Source: JACPFN01 sp964406135 (lineage in GTDB: Bacteria > Babelota > Babeliae > Babelales > Chromulinivoraceae). From it: 64,000 bases of DNA. The stretch covers positions 48,209-112,208 of the forward strand of contig CAYOQO010000001.1 in assembly GCA_964406135.1 (NCBI GenBank), written 5' to 3'. The notes beneath the pieces were generated by a model that did not search any database, was not told the DNA's origin, and was given only the letters and a program-made list of their open reading frames with translations. This document shows positions 33,883 through 43,089 of this stretch, piece by piece. Position 1 is the first letter of the stretch, and each line of letters opens with the position of its first letter. The position numbers and the translations under genes are program-made.

Positions 33883-35661
33883 TGATCCTGTTGCACCAAC
33901 AGAATAAGTATTAATCGTTGCATTACCACCACCAAGTGCAAATTCACCAGTTGCAATCAGTGAAAGATTTGGTGTAAATCGATATTCTTTCCAAGTGTAT
34001 CCAAATTGGCTTGAAAGTTTTGCAGTCATCGCGCGTTGCGTTGCAGCACCTTGAACGTCAAGTGCTTGATTTAAATCTTGAGGGATACGATTTGAAGCAT
34101 AGCGAGCGTCTTCAATTCCTGCAGGATATGGAGGAGTTGGAGCAATGTATGGTGGATTTGGTGGTGAAGGTAAAGGGTTTGTACCTCCAATAACACGAGG
34201 TAAAGATTTATTAATTGTTGCAAGTGGTTCACAAAGATGAACGCTAATGACTGGATATACGGTAGGATCGCTTAAATAACCTCGTGAATCATCACTGACC
34301 TGACGACCTAAAACTGCATATTCATTTAAAATTGCAGCATCAACGTGTAGTAAATGCACAGCATCAAGGTTTAAACTTTCACGACCACGGCACCAATATT
34401 CAGCGCCAACTGCAATATTCCAATTACGTTCATGAAAATCAAAAACGGCAGCGGCAGTTCCTTCAATATTAAATCGTGATATGACAGGAAGTGTGGTAAT
34501 GTTTGCAGCTTGTGTGATGTAAGAAGGAATTGCTCCAGTAGGATTGGTAGCTGTCGGCGTTGAAAGGAAATATTTTTGAATTAAAAGATATTTTGATCCT
34601 GGTCCGTTTTGTTTTAAATCAAAGGTACGATAATTTGGTCGACGACCTGAACGAAGATGCATGACGTCACCTTTCAGCCAAAAATCAAGGCCACGATCTT
34701 TGCGAGCATCTTCCCAAATTTTATAATGTCCAGTAACTTCAGCTCCCACGCCCCAGTGTGCAGCATGACCAAAGACTGGTTCAAGAACGTGACGTCCTGT
34801 TGGCATATTGCCAGTCGGTGCTATAAATTTTGCTCCAAGGCTAAAAAAACCATTGTTGCTGTTATAAAAACTGTATCCAAAAGATGCACAAAGATCTGCA
34901 ATACGAATTGCTACAAGACGATATGCAGAAAATCGAGCTTTATCAAGTGCGAATGGTTTATGAGTTCCTGATTGAATGATAATGTTGGTGCTGCTGGATA
35001 AAATTCCGGCTTGAAATGCTTCAGTAAGTGATTTGTATTGATTTGCAATTGAAGGATATTGCAGCCAAATTTGTTCAGTTTCTAAATCGGCAGGAATATT
35101 AGCTGAGGCAACTTTTTCTGAAAGATTTGTTTGAATCGTCATAGCACCAATTGGAGCTCGGATGGTGCAATAAAATCCACGATTGTGATTATTGTGAGCA
35201 GCCTGAAATAATAAATCACAACCAACATGCATGATATCAACATCCAAGGAGATGGTTCCTTGACTGCTCATTTCACCCATACCAAATTGGTAAGCATCAA
35301 GATCAGATTTTCCATTATTAGTTCCATAGGTCATCGTGTTAGTTCCAGACCAAAATGGCATTGATGCTATGTTTGCATTACACCCTTGACTGCATTGTCC
35401 ACCAAAGTTGGTCATGTATTCTAAGGCAAATGCAAATGTTTTTTTCCAGCCAAATTCATTGGGTTTATCTGCCATGTACATAGGTTTGATCATGTAAATT
35501 TCACGAATCGAAGAAGATGAAAATGCACGCATATGAAAAAAGTTGCGGCTGTTTTTGCAATCAACAGGACATTCATTAACGACAGCTAAATCTTCACTAG
35601 CAAATAATGTAGTCGATGCTTGTAAGCTTAATAATGAATATACAATTAACCATTTTTTCAT
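33871..35661 (-). CDS. Large outer-membrane protein, paralogue 1
   Basis: 596 residues, AAGGAGA ribosome binding site, signal MKKWLIVYSLLSLQASTTLFA. The mature protein is beta-rich, with Cys near its start (NECPVDCKN, GGQCSQGCN) and many barrel-like strands (GFFSLGAKFIAPTGNMP, FWLKGDVMHL, TPNLSLIATGEFALGGG). It ends in GATGSLSF, a C-terminal Phe beta-signal for BAM insertion. It is collinear with the gene at 43090 (shared PTGN-P, EP-FG, WGVGA, GHYK-WE, LPVISRF/LPVFSKF and RIPQDLN-ALD blocks), so the two are paralogues. They flank the fibre-gene array. Most likely an abundant porin or adhesin-type barrel; its specificity is unknown. Confidence 0.82.
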   Translation of the reverse strand: MKKWLIVYSLLSLQASTTLFASEDLAVVNECPVDCKNSRNFFHMRAFSSSSIREIYMIKPMYMADKPNEFGWKKTFAFALEYMTNFGGQCSQGCNANIASMPFWSGTNTMTYGTNNGKSDLDAYQFGMGEMSSQGTISLDVDIMHVGCDLLFQAAHNNHNRGFYCTIRAPIGAMTIQTNLSEKVASANIPADLETEQIWLQYPSIANQYKSLTEAFQAGILSSSTNIIIQSGTHKPFALDKARFSAYRLVAIRIADLCASFGYSFYNSNNGFFSLGAKFIAPTGNMPTGRHVLEPVFGHAAHWGVGAEVTGHYKIWEDARKDRGLDFWLKGDVMHLRSGRRPNYRTFDLKQNGPGSKYLLIQKYFLSTPTATNPTGAIPSYITQAANITTLPVISRFNIEGTAAAVFDFHERNWNIAVGAEYWCRGRESLNLDAVHLLHVDAAILNEYAVLGRQVSDDSRGYLSDPTVYPVISVHLCEPLATINKSLPRVIGGTNPLPSPPNPPYIAPTPPYPAGIEDARYASNRIPQDLNQALDVQGAATQRAMTAKLSSQFGYTWKEYRFTPNLSLIATGEFALGGGNATINTYSVGATGSLSF

Positions 35662-35804
35662 TTCAATTTCTCCTTCGTACTAAGGAAGATAAAATAAGAA
35701 AAAAAAATATGCAAACAAACAATTTTAAACGGTTGAAAAGAATTATATATTTTATTATTTTTTTTGTGATGAAAAGCTTTAGGAGCAAAATTGAAAACAT
35801 TTTC

Positions 35805-35820
35805 TTGACAACTTGGTCAA
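35805..35820 (+). promoter_or_regulatory. TTGACA element inside an inverted repeat upstream of fibre gene 1
   Basis: TTGACAACTTGGTCAA contains a perfect -35 hexamer TTGACA and a dyad TTGAC/GTCAA, which would suit an operator overlapping a promoter. The ATG is 65 bp downstream. No clear -10 stands at the ideal spacing, so this is only a candidate. Confidence 0.3.
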
Positions 35821-35884
35821 ATATTTTTTATTGTGCAATTGAAAGTGTCCTTATATATCCATCAAATAAAAATAGGAAGTATGT

Positions 35885-37642
35885 ATGACAAAAAATACAA
35901 ATACTTATGCTTTACAAAAGTTGCTAAAAAACAAAAAAAGTTTTTTAGCGCTTTGTTTCTTTGCAGCAACGAATTTAAGCATGAATCTGATAGCAGATGA
36001 AGAGTTGCACGAAGAAAAAATAGCAGAACATAGAAAAGCAATGGGAGCAGCAACTCCAGGATCGAGTGCTGTAACTGGTGGATCAAATGTTTTGGCATCA
36101 AGTTCATCGCATGGTCATAGTTTATATTTTCCAGGGTACGTTGTGCCTGCAAATAATTTTGGATATGCAGGATCAACAGCAACTTTGGTAGTTCCTATCA
36201 CAGATTCTCCAGCAAGAACAATTTTAGTATCACCTGCAAGTTCTGCACCTGTAGCTGTAACATCTGCAGCTGTGGATAATGCTGGATTTGGTTATAATGT
36301 TTTTAATGCGTTAATTTCAGGCACGCAAAACGTTGCGGTTGGTTCTACAGCATTGGATGCTGCAACAACTGGTTCAAATAACGTTGCTGCTGGTTATAGT
36401 GCTTTAGGTGCTGTCACAACTGGAGCGCAAAACGTTGCTGTTGGTACAAGTGCTGGTGGCGCAATTTTAACAACATCAGATTCAACAGCGGTTGGATATC
36501 AAGCGTTACTTTTAAACACTGGTGCGCAAAACACTGCAGTTGGTTCTGGAGCACTTGATGCAAACGTTGCAGGAACTCCAAACGTTGCAGTTGGTTATAA
36601 TGCACTTGGTGCAAACGTTTCGGGTAACAATAACGTTGCCGTTGGTGCTAGTGCTGGTTTAACTTTGCTTACGAATCAAAATACTGTAGTTGGTGCTAGT
36701 GCTTTAGCTGCAGCAAGTGGTGCAAATAGTACAGCAGTTGGTTATAATGCGTTAAATGCTAATACTGCTGCAAATATGACAGCAGTTGGTTCTGGTGCTT
36801 TAGCTGCAAATATTGGTGGAACTCCGAATACAGCAGTTGGTTATAATGCTTTAACTACAAATACAACTGGTGCAAATAACGTTGCATTAGGCTCTACAGC
36901 TTTAACTTTAAATTTATCAGGTGCTCGTAATGCTGCTGTTGGTACAGCTTCATTGGCAACTAACTCAACAGGTGTTGATAATACAGCTGTTGGTTATAAT
37001 GCTTTGAATGCTTCAACAAGTGCAACAGGAAACAATTCTGGCTTTGGTAGTGGTGCTGGTGCATTAACTACAGGAGCAAATAATACGTATCTTGGTTTTA
37101 GCGCTGGATCTGCAATGACAACTGGTAATAATAACATCATGATTGGTTCGGGAACAACATTCCAAGGTGCTGATTCTATTACAAGCTCAAACGTAATTGT
37201 TATTCGTGGTAGCACAGAGCAAACAAAAACATATATTGGTGGAATTCGTGGAAGAACAACAGATGCGGCAGATGCGATAGCTGTTTTAGTTTCATCAACA
37301 GGACAGTTAGGAACAGTGTCTTCATCAAAAAGATTTAAAGAAAACATTGTACCAGTTGATCAAGCAACTGCAGAAAAATTAGCAGATCTTAATATTGTTA
37401 CTTTTACCTACATCAGTGATAAATCTGGTAGAGTTCAATACGGAGCAATTGCTGAAGAAGTATTTGAAATATTCCCAGAATTAATTGTATATAATAAAGA
37501 TGGTGAAATTGAGACTATTCAATATCATCACTTTGTTCCATTGTTAATTAAATATGCTCAAGTACAAAATGCTGAAATTAAATCACTTAAAGCTGTAGTT
37601 GCAGCTTTAATGAAACGAATTGAAGCTTTAGAAAATAAATAA
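35885..37642 (+). CDS. Secreted fibre-like protein 1: AVG repeats with S74 chaperone domain
   Basis: 585 residues, AGGAAG ribosome binding site. Signal peptide ends near LIADE. A conserved N-terminal domain (EEKIAEHRKAMG to about residue 135) shared with the next two genes precedes a long array of 14-25-residue repeats with core N-x-AVGYNAL / NTAVGSGAL. These are like the left-handed beta-roll head repeats of trimeric autotransporters (YadA) and phage fibres. The last 110 residues are a peptidase S74 endosialidase-type intramolecular chaperone: SSKRFKENI, FTYISDKSGRVQYGAIAEEV and a C-terminal trimeric coiled coil. In phage fibres this domain drives trimerisation and then self-cleaves. No membrane anchor is present, so attachment to the cell is unexplained. 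Confidence 0.88.
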   Translation: MTKNTNTYALQKLLKNKKSFLALCFFAATNLSMNLIADEELHEEKIAEHRKAMGAATPGSSAVTGGSNVLASSSSHGHSLYFPGYVVPANNFGYAGSTATLVVPITDSPARTILVSPASSAPVAVTSAAVDNAGFGYNVFNALISGTQNVAVGSTALDAATTGSNNVAAGYSALGAVTTGAQNVAVGTSAGGAILTTSDSTAVGYQALLLNTGAQNTAVGSGALDANVAGTPNVAVGYNALGANVSGNNNVAVGASAGLTLLTNQNTVVGASALAAASGANSTAVGYNALNANTAANMTAVGSGALAANIGGTPNTAVGYNALTTNTTGANNVALGSTALTLNLSGARNAAVGTASLATNSTGVDNTAVGYNALNASTSATGNNSGFGSGAGALTTGANNTYLGFSAGSAMTTGNNNIMIGSGTTFQGADSITSSNVIVIRGSTEQTKTYIGGIRGRTTDAADAIAVLVSSTGQLGTVSSSKRFKENIVPVDQATAEKLADLNIVTFTYISDKSGRVQYGAIAEEVFEIFPELIVYNKDGEIETIQYHHFVPLLIKYAQVQNAEIKSLKAVVAALMKRIEALENK

Positions 37643-37661
37643 AATTATTTAATGTAATTTT

Positions 37662-37702
37662 AAAAGAAATGATGTCACTATACGTGGCATCATTTCTTTT
37701 TT
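37662..37702 (+). terminator. Terminator between fibre genes 1 and 2
   Basis: Stem AAAAGAAATGATG / CATCATTTCTTTT with an inner CAC/GTG pairing, followed by T. The T-tract runs straight into TTGACA at 37701. Confidence 0.85.
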
Positions 37703-37743
37703 GACAAAGTTATAGAAATAAAGAAATATGATTCGTATATAAT
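37701..37743 (+). promoter_or_regulatory. Candidate promoter of fibre gene 2, fused to the preceding terminator
   Basis: TTGACA at 37701-37706 with AAATAT 17 bp further on, and a perfect TATAAT at 37738-37743. The block TTGACAAAGTT-TAGAAAT-AAGAAATAT is conserved before fibre gene 3 (from 39942), which supports a functional role even though neither -10 is ideal. RNA start site unknown. Confidence 0.4.
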
Positions 37744-37767
37744 TTTATCCCAAAAAAAGGAGAATAA

Positions 37768-39885
37768 ATGGGAAAAACTTTACAGTTATTTATTTTTTTA
37801 AGCACAAGTTTATTTGTTTCAACAAATCTGGTAGCAGATGAAAATTTTGATGAAGAAAAAATAGCAGAACATAGAAAAGCGATGGGTGCAGCAACTCCAG
37901 GATCAAGTGCTGTAACAGGCGGATCAAATGTTTTGGCGTCAAGCTCATCTCATGGTCATAGTTTATATTTTCCAGGTTATGTAGTTCCTGCAAATAATTT
38001 TGGATATGCAGGATCAACAGCAACTTTAGTAGTTCCTATTACCAGCTCACCAGCAAGAACAATTTTAGTTTCGCCATCAGCTTCAGCGCCTGCAGCAGTA
38101 ACATCATCTGCTGTTGACAATACTGGTTATGGTTACAATGTTTTTAATGCTTTAACATCAGGAACTCAAAACGTTGCTGTTGGATCAACTTCTTTTGGCC
38201 TTGCAACAACTGCAATAGATTGTGTTGCTGTTGGATATGGTTCTTTGGGCTCAGTGACAACTGGCGGTAATAATACTGCAGTTGGTTCTGGCGCTGGAGG
38301 TGCAATTTCAACAACTGCAAATTCAACAGCTGTTGGATATCAAGCATTGCTTTTAAATACAGGTGCACAAAATACTGCAGTAGGCTCTGGTGCTCTTGAT
38401 GCAAATACATCAGGAACTCCAAACGTTGCTGTTGGTTATAATGCGCTTGGTGCAAACGTGACAGGTGGTAATAACGTTGCTGTTGGTGCAAATGCTGCTG
38501 CTGCAACAACGACTGGTAATAATACTGCTGTTGGTTCAAGTGCAATGGTACTCAACACTTCAGGATTTCCAAACGTTGCAGTTGGTTATAATGCTTTAAG
38601 CTCAAACTTAACAGGTGGTAATAACGTTGCTGTTGGGCCAAGTGCTGCAGCTGCGGTATTGACAGGAAGTAACACTGCAGTTGGTTCATCAGCTTTAGCT
38701 GCAGCATCAGGTGCAAATGCTGTTGCGGTTGGTTATCAAGCTTTACTTGTTAATACAGGGGCACAGAATACAGCCGTTGGTTCAAATGCTTTGGATGCAA
38801 ATACGTCAGGAACTCCAAACACTGCTGTAGGTTATAATGCTTTAGGAACTAATATTTCTGGAAATAATAACACAGCTGTTGGTGCAAGTGCTGGAGCTCT
38901 GTTGTTAACGAGTGGCAATACTGCAGTTGGAACAAATGCTTTGGCTGCTGTAAGCGGCGCAAACTGTACCGCGGTTGGTTATAATGCTTTGCAATCTAAC
39001 ACTGCCGTTCAAAATACTGCGGTAGGTACTGGAGCAATTGCAAACGGTGCAAGTGGTTCAGATACAACAGCTATTGGATATAATGCATTACTTGTTAATG
39101 CTGCAGCTTTTAATACTGCAATTGGTTCAGTATGTATGGATGCAAATACTTCAGGTAATCAAAATACATCAATTGGTTATAATTCAATGGGAACAAATAT
39201 TTCAGGTAACGATTCTGTAGCTGTTGGTGCAAATTCACTTCGCGATTCAACCGCAAGTCAAAACGTTGCGGTTGGTTCTGGTGCAGGACTTATAACAACT
39301 GGTACTAATAATACCTATGTTGGGTATAGTGCTGGTTCTGCAATGAGTACAGGAAACAATAATGTTATGCTTGGAGCAAGTGCGACTTTCTTGGGTTCTG
39401 ATTCTGCAACATCATCAAACTTGATTGTGATTGGAAATACATCTTCAACAAAAGCCTATATTAGAGGTGTGAGTGGTGTTACAACAGATGCAGCAGCTGT
39501 AGCAGTTTTAGTTTCTTCAACAGGACAACTTGGTACAGTTTCATCATCAAAAAGATTTAAAGAAAATATTGTACCAGTTGATCAAGTAACTGCAGAAAAA
39601 TTAGCAGATCTTAATATTGTTACTTTTACCTACATCAGTGATAAATCTGGTAGAGTTCAATACGGAGCAATTGCTGAAGAAGTATTTGAAATATTTCCAG
39701 AATTGATTGTGTATAATAAAGATGGTGAAATTGAAACTATCCAATATCATCACTTTGTTCCACTTTTAATTAAATATGCTCAAGTTCAAAATGCTGAAAT
39801 TAAATCACTTAAAGCTCAAGCGCAAACATTTCAATCAGTGGTTGCAGCTTTAATAAAACGAATTGAAGCTTTAGAAAATAAATAA
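37768..39885 (+). CDS. Secreted fibre-like protein 2: AVG repeats with S74 chaperone domain
   Basis: 705 residues, AAAGGAG ribosome binding site; signal MGKTLQLFIFLSTSLFVSTNLVA. It shares the N-terminal domain with genes 1 and 3 and has a longer AVG-repeat array than gene 1, including NISGNDSVAVGANSLRDSTA, which gene 3 also has. The C-terminal S74 domain and the 3' untranslated DNA are almost identical to those of gene 1 at the base level, while an insertion AQAQTFQS extends the final coiled coil. The repeats likely form a trimeric beta-helical shaft. Expected to be exported and assembled as a fibre; the ligand is unknown. Confidence 0.88.
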   Translation: MGKTLQLFIFLSTSLFVSTNLVADENFDEEKIAEHRKAMGAATPGSSAVTGGSNVLASSSSHGHSLYFPGYVVPANNFGYAGSTATLVVPITSSPARTILVSPSASAPAAVTSSAVDNTGYGYNVFNALTSGTQNVAVGSTSFGLATTAIDCVAVGYGSLGSVTTGGNNTAVGSGAGGAISTTANSTAVGYQALLLNTGAQNTAVGSGALDANTSGTPNVAVGYNALGANVTGGNNVAVGANAAAATTTGNNTAVGSSAMVLNTSGFPNVAVGYNALSSNLTGGNNVAVGPSAAAAVLTGSNTAVGSSALAAASGANAVAVGYQALLVNTGAQNTAVGSNALDANTSGTPNTAVGYNALGTNISGNNNTAVGASAGALLLTSGNTAVGTNALAAVSGANCTAVGYNALQSNTAVQNTAVGTGAIANGASGSDTTAIGYNALLVNAAAFNTAIGSVCMDANTSGNQNTSIGYNSMGTNISGNDSVAVGANSLRDSTASQNVAVGSGAGLITTGTNNTYVGYSAGSAMSTGNNNVMLGASATFLGSDSATSSNLIVIGNTSSTKAYIRGVSGVTTDAAAVAVLVSSTGQLGTVSSSKRFKENIVPVDQVTAEKLADLNIVTFTYISDKSGRVQYGAIAEEVFEIFPELIVYNKDGEIETIQYHHFVPLLIKYAQVQNAEIKSLKAQAQTFQSVVAALIKRIEALENK

Positions 39886-39904
39886 AATTATTTAATGTAA
39901 TTTT

Positions 39905-39942
39905 AAAAAGAAAAGGTGTCAAAAAAGACACCTTTTCTTTTT
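39905..39942 (+). terminator. Terminator between fibre genes 2 and 3, abutting a TTGACA element
   Basis: Perfect 16-base stem AAAAAGAAAAGGTGTC / GACACCTTTTCTTTTT with a six-A loop. The T-tract continues as TTGACAAAGTTTTAGAAAT (from 39942), the same candidate -35 block as before gene 2, with TATATT/TATTAT near 39976-39983. Confidence 0.88.
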
Positions 39943-40009
39943 TGACAAAGTTTTAGAAATGAAGAAATATTGATTTATATTATTTTATAACCCTAAAAAA
40001 GGAGTTTTT

Positions 40010-43000
40010 ATGGGGCAAATCAAAAAAATTTTTATTATTGTTTTTCTTGCCGTAACAAATTTAGGATTTACGAATCTGAGAGCAGATCAAAATCTTGATG
40101 ATGAAAAAATAGCAGAACATAGAAAAGCAATGGGTACGGCAACTCCATTTTCAAGCTCTATGACCGGTGGATCAAATATTTTAGCGTCAAGCGCATCTAA
40201 TGGTCATGGATTTATCTTACCAGGGTACGTTGTGCCTGCAAATAATTTTGGATATGCAGGATCAACAGCAACTTTGGTAGTTCCTATCACAGATTCTCCA
40301 GCAAGAACAATTTTAGTATCACCTGCAAGTTCTGCACCTGCAGCTGTAACATCATCAGCTGCGGATAATGCTGGATTTGGTTATAACGCATTTAATGCGT
40401 TAACTTCAGGTATTCAAAACGTTGCGGTTGGTTCAACAGCATTGGATGCTGCAACAACTGGATCAAATAACGTTGCTGTTGGTTACAGTGCTTTAGGTGC
40501 AGTAACTACTGGTGCTCAAAACGTTGGTGTTGGTACAAGTGCTGGTGGCGCAATTACGACAGCTTCAAATTCAACAGCAGTCGGATATAATGCATTGCTT
40601 GTCAATACTGGATCTCAAAACACAGCAGTTGGTTCAACAGCATTAGATGCAAACGTTGGAGGAATTCAAAATATTGCTGTTGGTTATAATTCTTTAGGTG
40701 CAAATATTTCTGGAAATCAAAATGTTGCAATTGGTGTTGGTGCTGGATCTACAAGTACCACAGCTTCAAGTGTTACAGCAATTGGAGCATCAACCTTATC
40801 ATTAAACACAAGTGGTCAAAATACTGCAGTTGGTGCAATTGCTTTAGCTTCAAACGCTGGAGGGACACCAAACACAGCTGTTGGGTATAATGCCTTAGGT
40901 AATAATTCCACAGGAAATCATAACACGGCAGTTGGTGCAAATGCTGGAAATTTAGTATTAACATCAAATAATACGGTTGTTGGTTCAAGTGCTTTAGCTG
41001 CAGCATCGGGTGCAGATTCTACAGCTGTTGGATATAGTGCATTATTGAATAACACTGCAGCTAATAATACAGCAGTTGGTTCTGGTGCTCTTGATGCAAA
41101 CATTGGCTGAACTCCAAACACGGCGGTTGGTAAAGATGCACTTGGAGCAAATACAACAGGGAATCAACATACTGCTGTTGGATATCAATCTTTAGCAACC
41201 AATACTGGTGGAAATGATTGTACAGCTATTGGATTTCAAGCATTAAATTTAAGTACAGCATCAAATAATACTGCAGTTGGTTCAAGTGCATTGACCAATA
41301 ATAGTTCAGGAACTCAAAATACTGCAGTGGGTAAAACAGCATTGGCTGCAGTGACAACAACCAATGATAGTACAGCTGTTGGATATAATGCTTTAGTGTT
41401 AAATACTGCTGCACAAAGTACTGCAGTTGGCTCACAAGCTTTAGCTGCAAATACGAGTGGTGCTGGAAATACAGCTGTTGGATTTCAAACATTAAATTTA
41501 AATCAAACTGGAGGTGCAAATACAGCTGTTGGTATTCAAGCTTTATTAAACAATACTGGCAATAATAACACAGCTTGTGGAGCTTCAGCGCTTCTTGGAA
41601 ATACCTCTGCTGCAAATAATACCGCAGTTGGTAAAGCTGCAATGCAATCAAATTCAACAGGCGCTGATTGTACTGCAATTGGGTATAATGCTTTAAATGT
41701 AAGTACTGCATCTTTTAATACTGCAGTTGGATCAATTGCATTAGATGCAAATACAACAGGAAATCAGAATGTATCTGTTGGATATAATTCAATGGGAACA
41801 AATATTTCTGGTAATGATTGTGTTGCGGTTGGTGCAAACTCACTTCGTGATTCAACAGCGAGCCAAAACGTAGCAATTGGTTCTGGTGCAGGACTTGTTA
41901 CAACAGGTACAAATAATACATATCTTGGATATGCTGCTGGTACTGGCGCAACGACAGGTTCAAATAATGTAATTATTGGTGCTTCATCTGTACCATCTTC
42001 GACTACAATTTCTAATCAAACGGTTCTTGGAAATTCATCAACAACGACAGCCTATTTATTTGGTATTCCTGGTGCAATTGCATCATCAAATTTAGTTACG
42101 ACGACTGGTACTTCAACAGGACAGTTAGGAACTATTCCTTCAACAGCAAACAGTGGTATTCCATTAATTGCACAAGGAAATGGAGTAAGTCCTGTTTATG
42201 GAACAGCGCTGGTTGCTGGTGGTGGAACAGGAGTGACATCATTTGGACAAAACAATTCATTAATCTTGAGTGGTACATCAGGTACTGGAGCATTGCAACA
42301 AGTGACAGGTGGAACATCAAATACTGTTTTAGCTGCTGCAGGTGCTGCAACAGTTCCAACATTTAAAACACTTTCTGCTAACATGCAAATATTTACGGCA
42401 AATGGAACATACACACCAACAGCAGGGATGGTTTATTGCGATGTTGAATGTTTGGGTGCTGGTGGTGGTGCAGGTGGTTGCAGTGCTGTAAACTTTTCTG
42501 TCTCAGGAGGTGCTGGATCTGGTGCTTACAGCAGAAAATGTTTCTCTGCTGCAACGATAGGTGCATCACAAACTATTGTGATTGGTACTGGAGGATCAGG
42601 TGGTATTGGTGCTGCTGATGGTACTGATGGCGGAGCTACAACCTTTGGTGGAACATTATTGACTGCTGCTGGTGGTGGTCGTTCGTTAGCAAATTCATCA
42701 ATTGGAGGAGCTATTGCTGCAGCTGCAGTTATTGCAAATGCTATTTGTATTCCTGGAAGACATGGTGGTCCATCATTAACTCCTACAATTGCTGCAATTG
42801 GAACATCGGGAGCAGGTGCTGATAGTCCTTATGGTACTGGTGGTTATGCACAATTATTTTTCATTGCAACGCCAACATCGGCCTTTGATGGAGTTGCAGC
42901 TTCAGGATATGGAGCTGGTGGTGGTGGAGCTTCAGTAGGAACTGGTGGTCTTGTGAAAAATGGCGGTTCAGGAACTTCAGGACTTGTCATTATTACAGAA

Positions 43001-43015
43001 TACATTCTTTCGTAA
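40010..43015 (+). pseudogene. Fibre-like protein 3, one premature TGA; phage-tail-like C-terminus
   Basis: A single frame of 1,002 codons from ATG 40010 (AAAGGAG upstream) to TAA 43015, interrupted only by TGA at 41108-41110. The stop falls in a repeat where sister repeats have GGA (Gly): ANIG-stop-TPNTAVG versus ANIGGTPNTAVG. The frame continues unchanged after it, giving a 366-residue N-terminal piece and a C-terminal piece whose first internal ATG is at 41291. The signal (MGQIKKIFIIVFLAVTNLGF) and N-terminal domain match genes 1 and 2. The array continues to about 42050. Instead of S74, the end is a Gly-rich domain (GAGGGAGG, GTGGSGGIGAADG) finishing GLVIITEYILS, like the C-terminal domain of phage tail fibres. 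Recent nonsense mutation, phase-variable stop or sequencing error are all possible. Confidence 0.8.
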
Positions 43016-43031
43016 AAAGTTTTTATTACGT

Positions 43032-43068
43032 AAAAAGAGAGCTGCAGAATTTCTGCAGCTCTCTTTTT
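43032..43068. terminator. Bidirectional terminator
   Basis: Near-perfect palindrome AAAAAGAGAGCTGCAGAA / TTCTGCAGCTCTCTTTTT between fibre gene 3 and the convergent outer-membrane protein gene. Confidence 0.9.
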
Positions 43069-43089
43069 TTATAGATATCAAATCTAAAA

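Noticed and set aside
35616..35888. 90-codon plus-strand frame in the fibre gene 1 upstream region
   Set aside because: Overlaps the start of the convergently read barrel gene and the promoter region, with no coding bias.
41108..41110. UGA recoded as glycine
   Set aside because: Other genes in the window end at TGA where the family length requires a stop, so a standard code with a local nonsense codon is simpler.
41226..41711. Long antisense frame, Leu/Gln/Tyr-rich, opposite fibre gene 3 (and similar ones at 38144-38545 and 36414-36614)
   Set aside because: They are mirror images of the AVG-repeat codons; composition follows from the repeats and no ribosome binding site is present.
36300..42050. 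Regularly spaced short repeats resembling a CRISPR or satellite array
   Set aside because: They stay in frame, encode AVG repeats and vary mostly at silent sites; there are no constant direct repeats with unique spacers and no cas genes.
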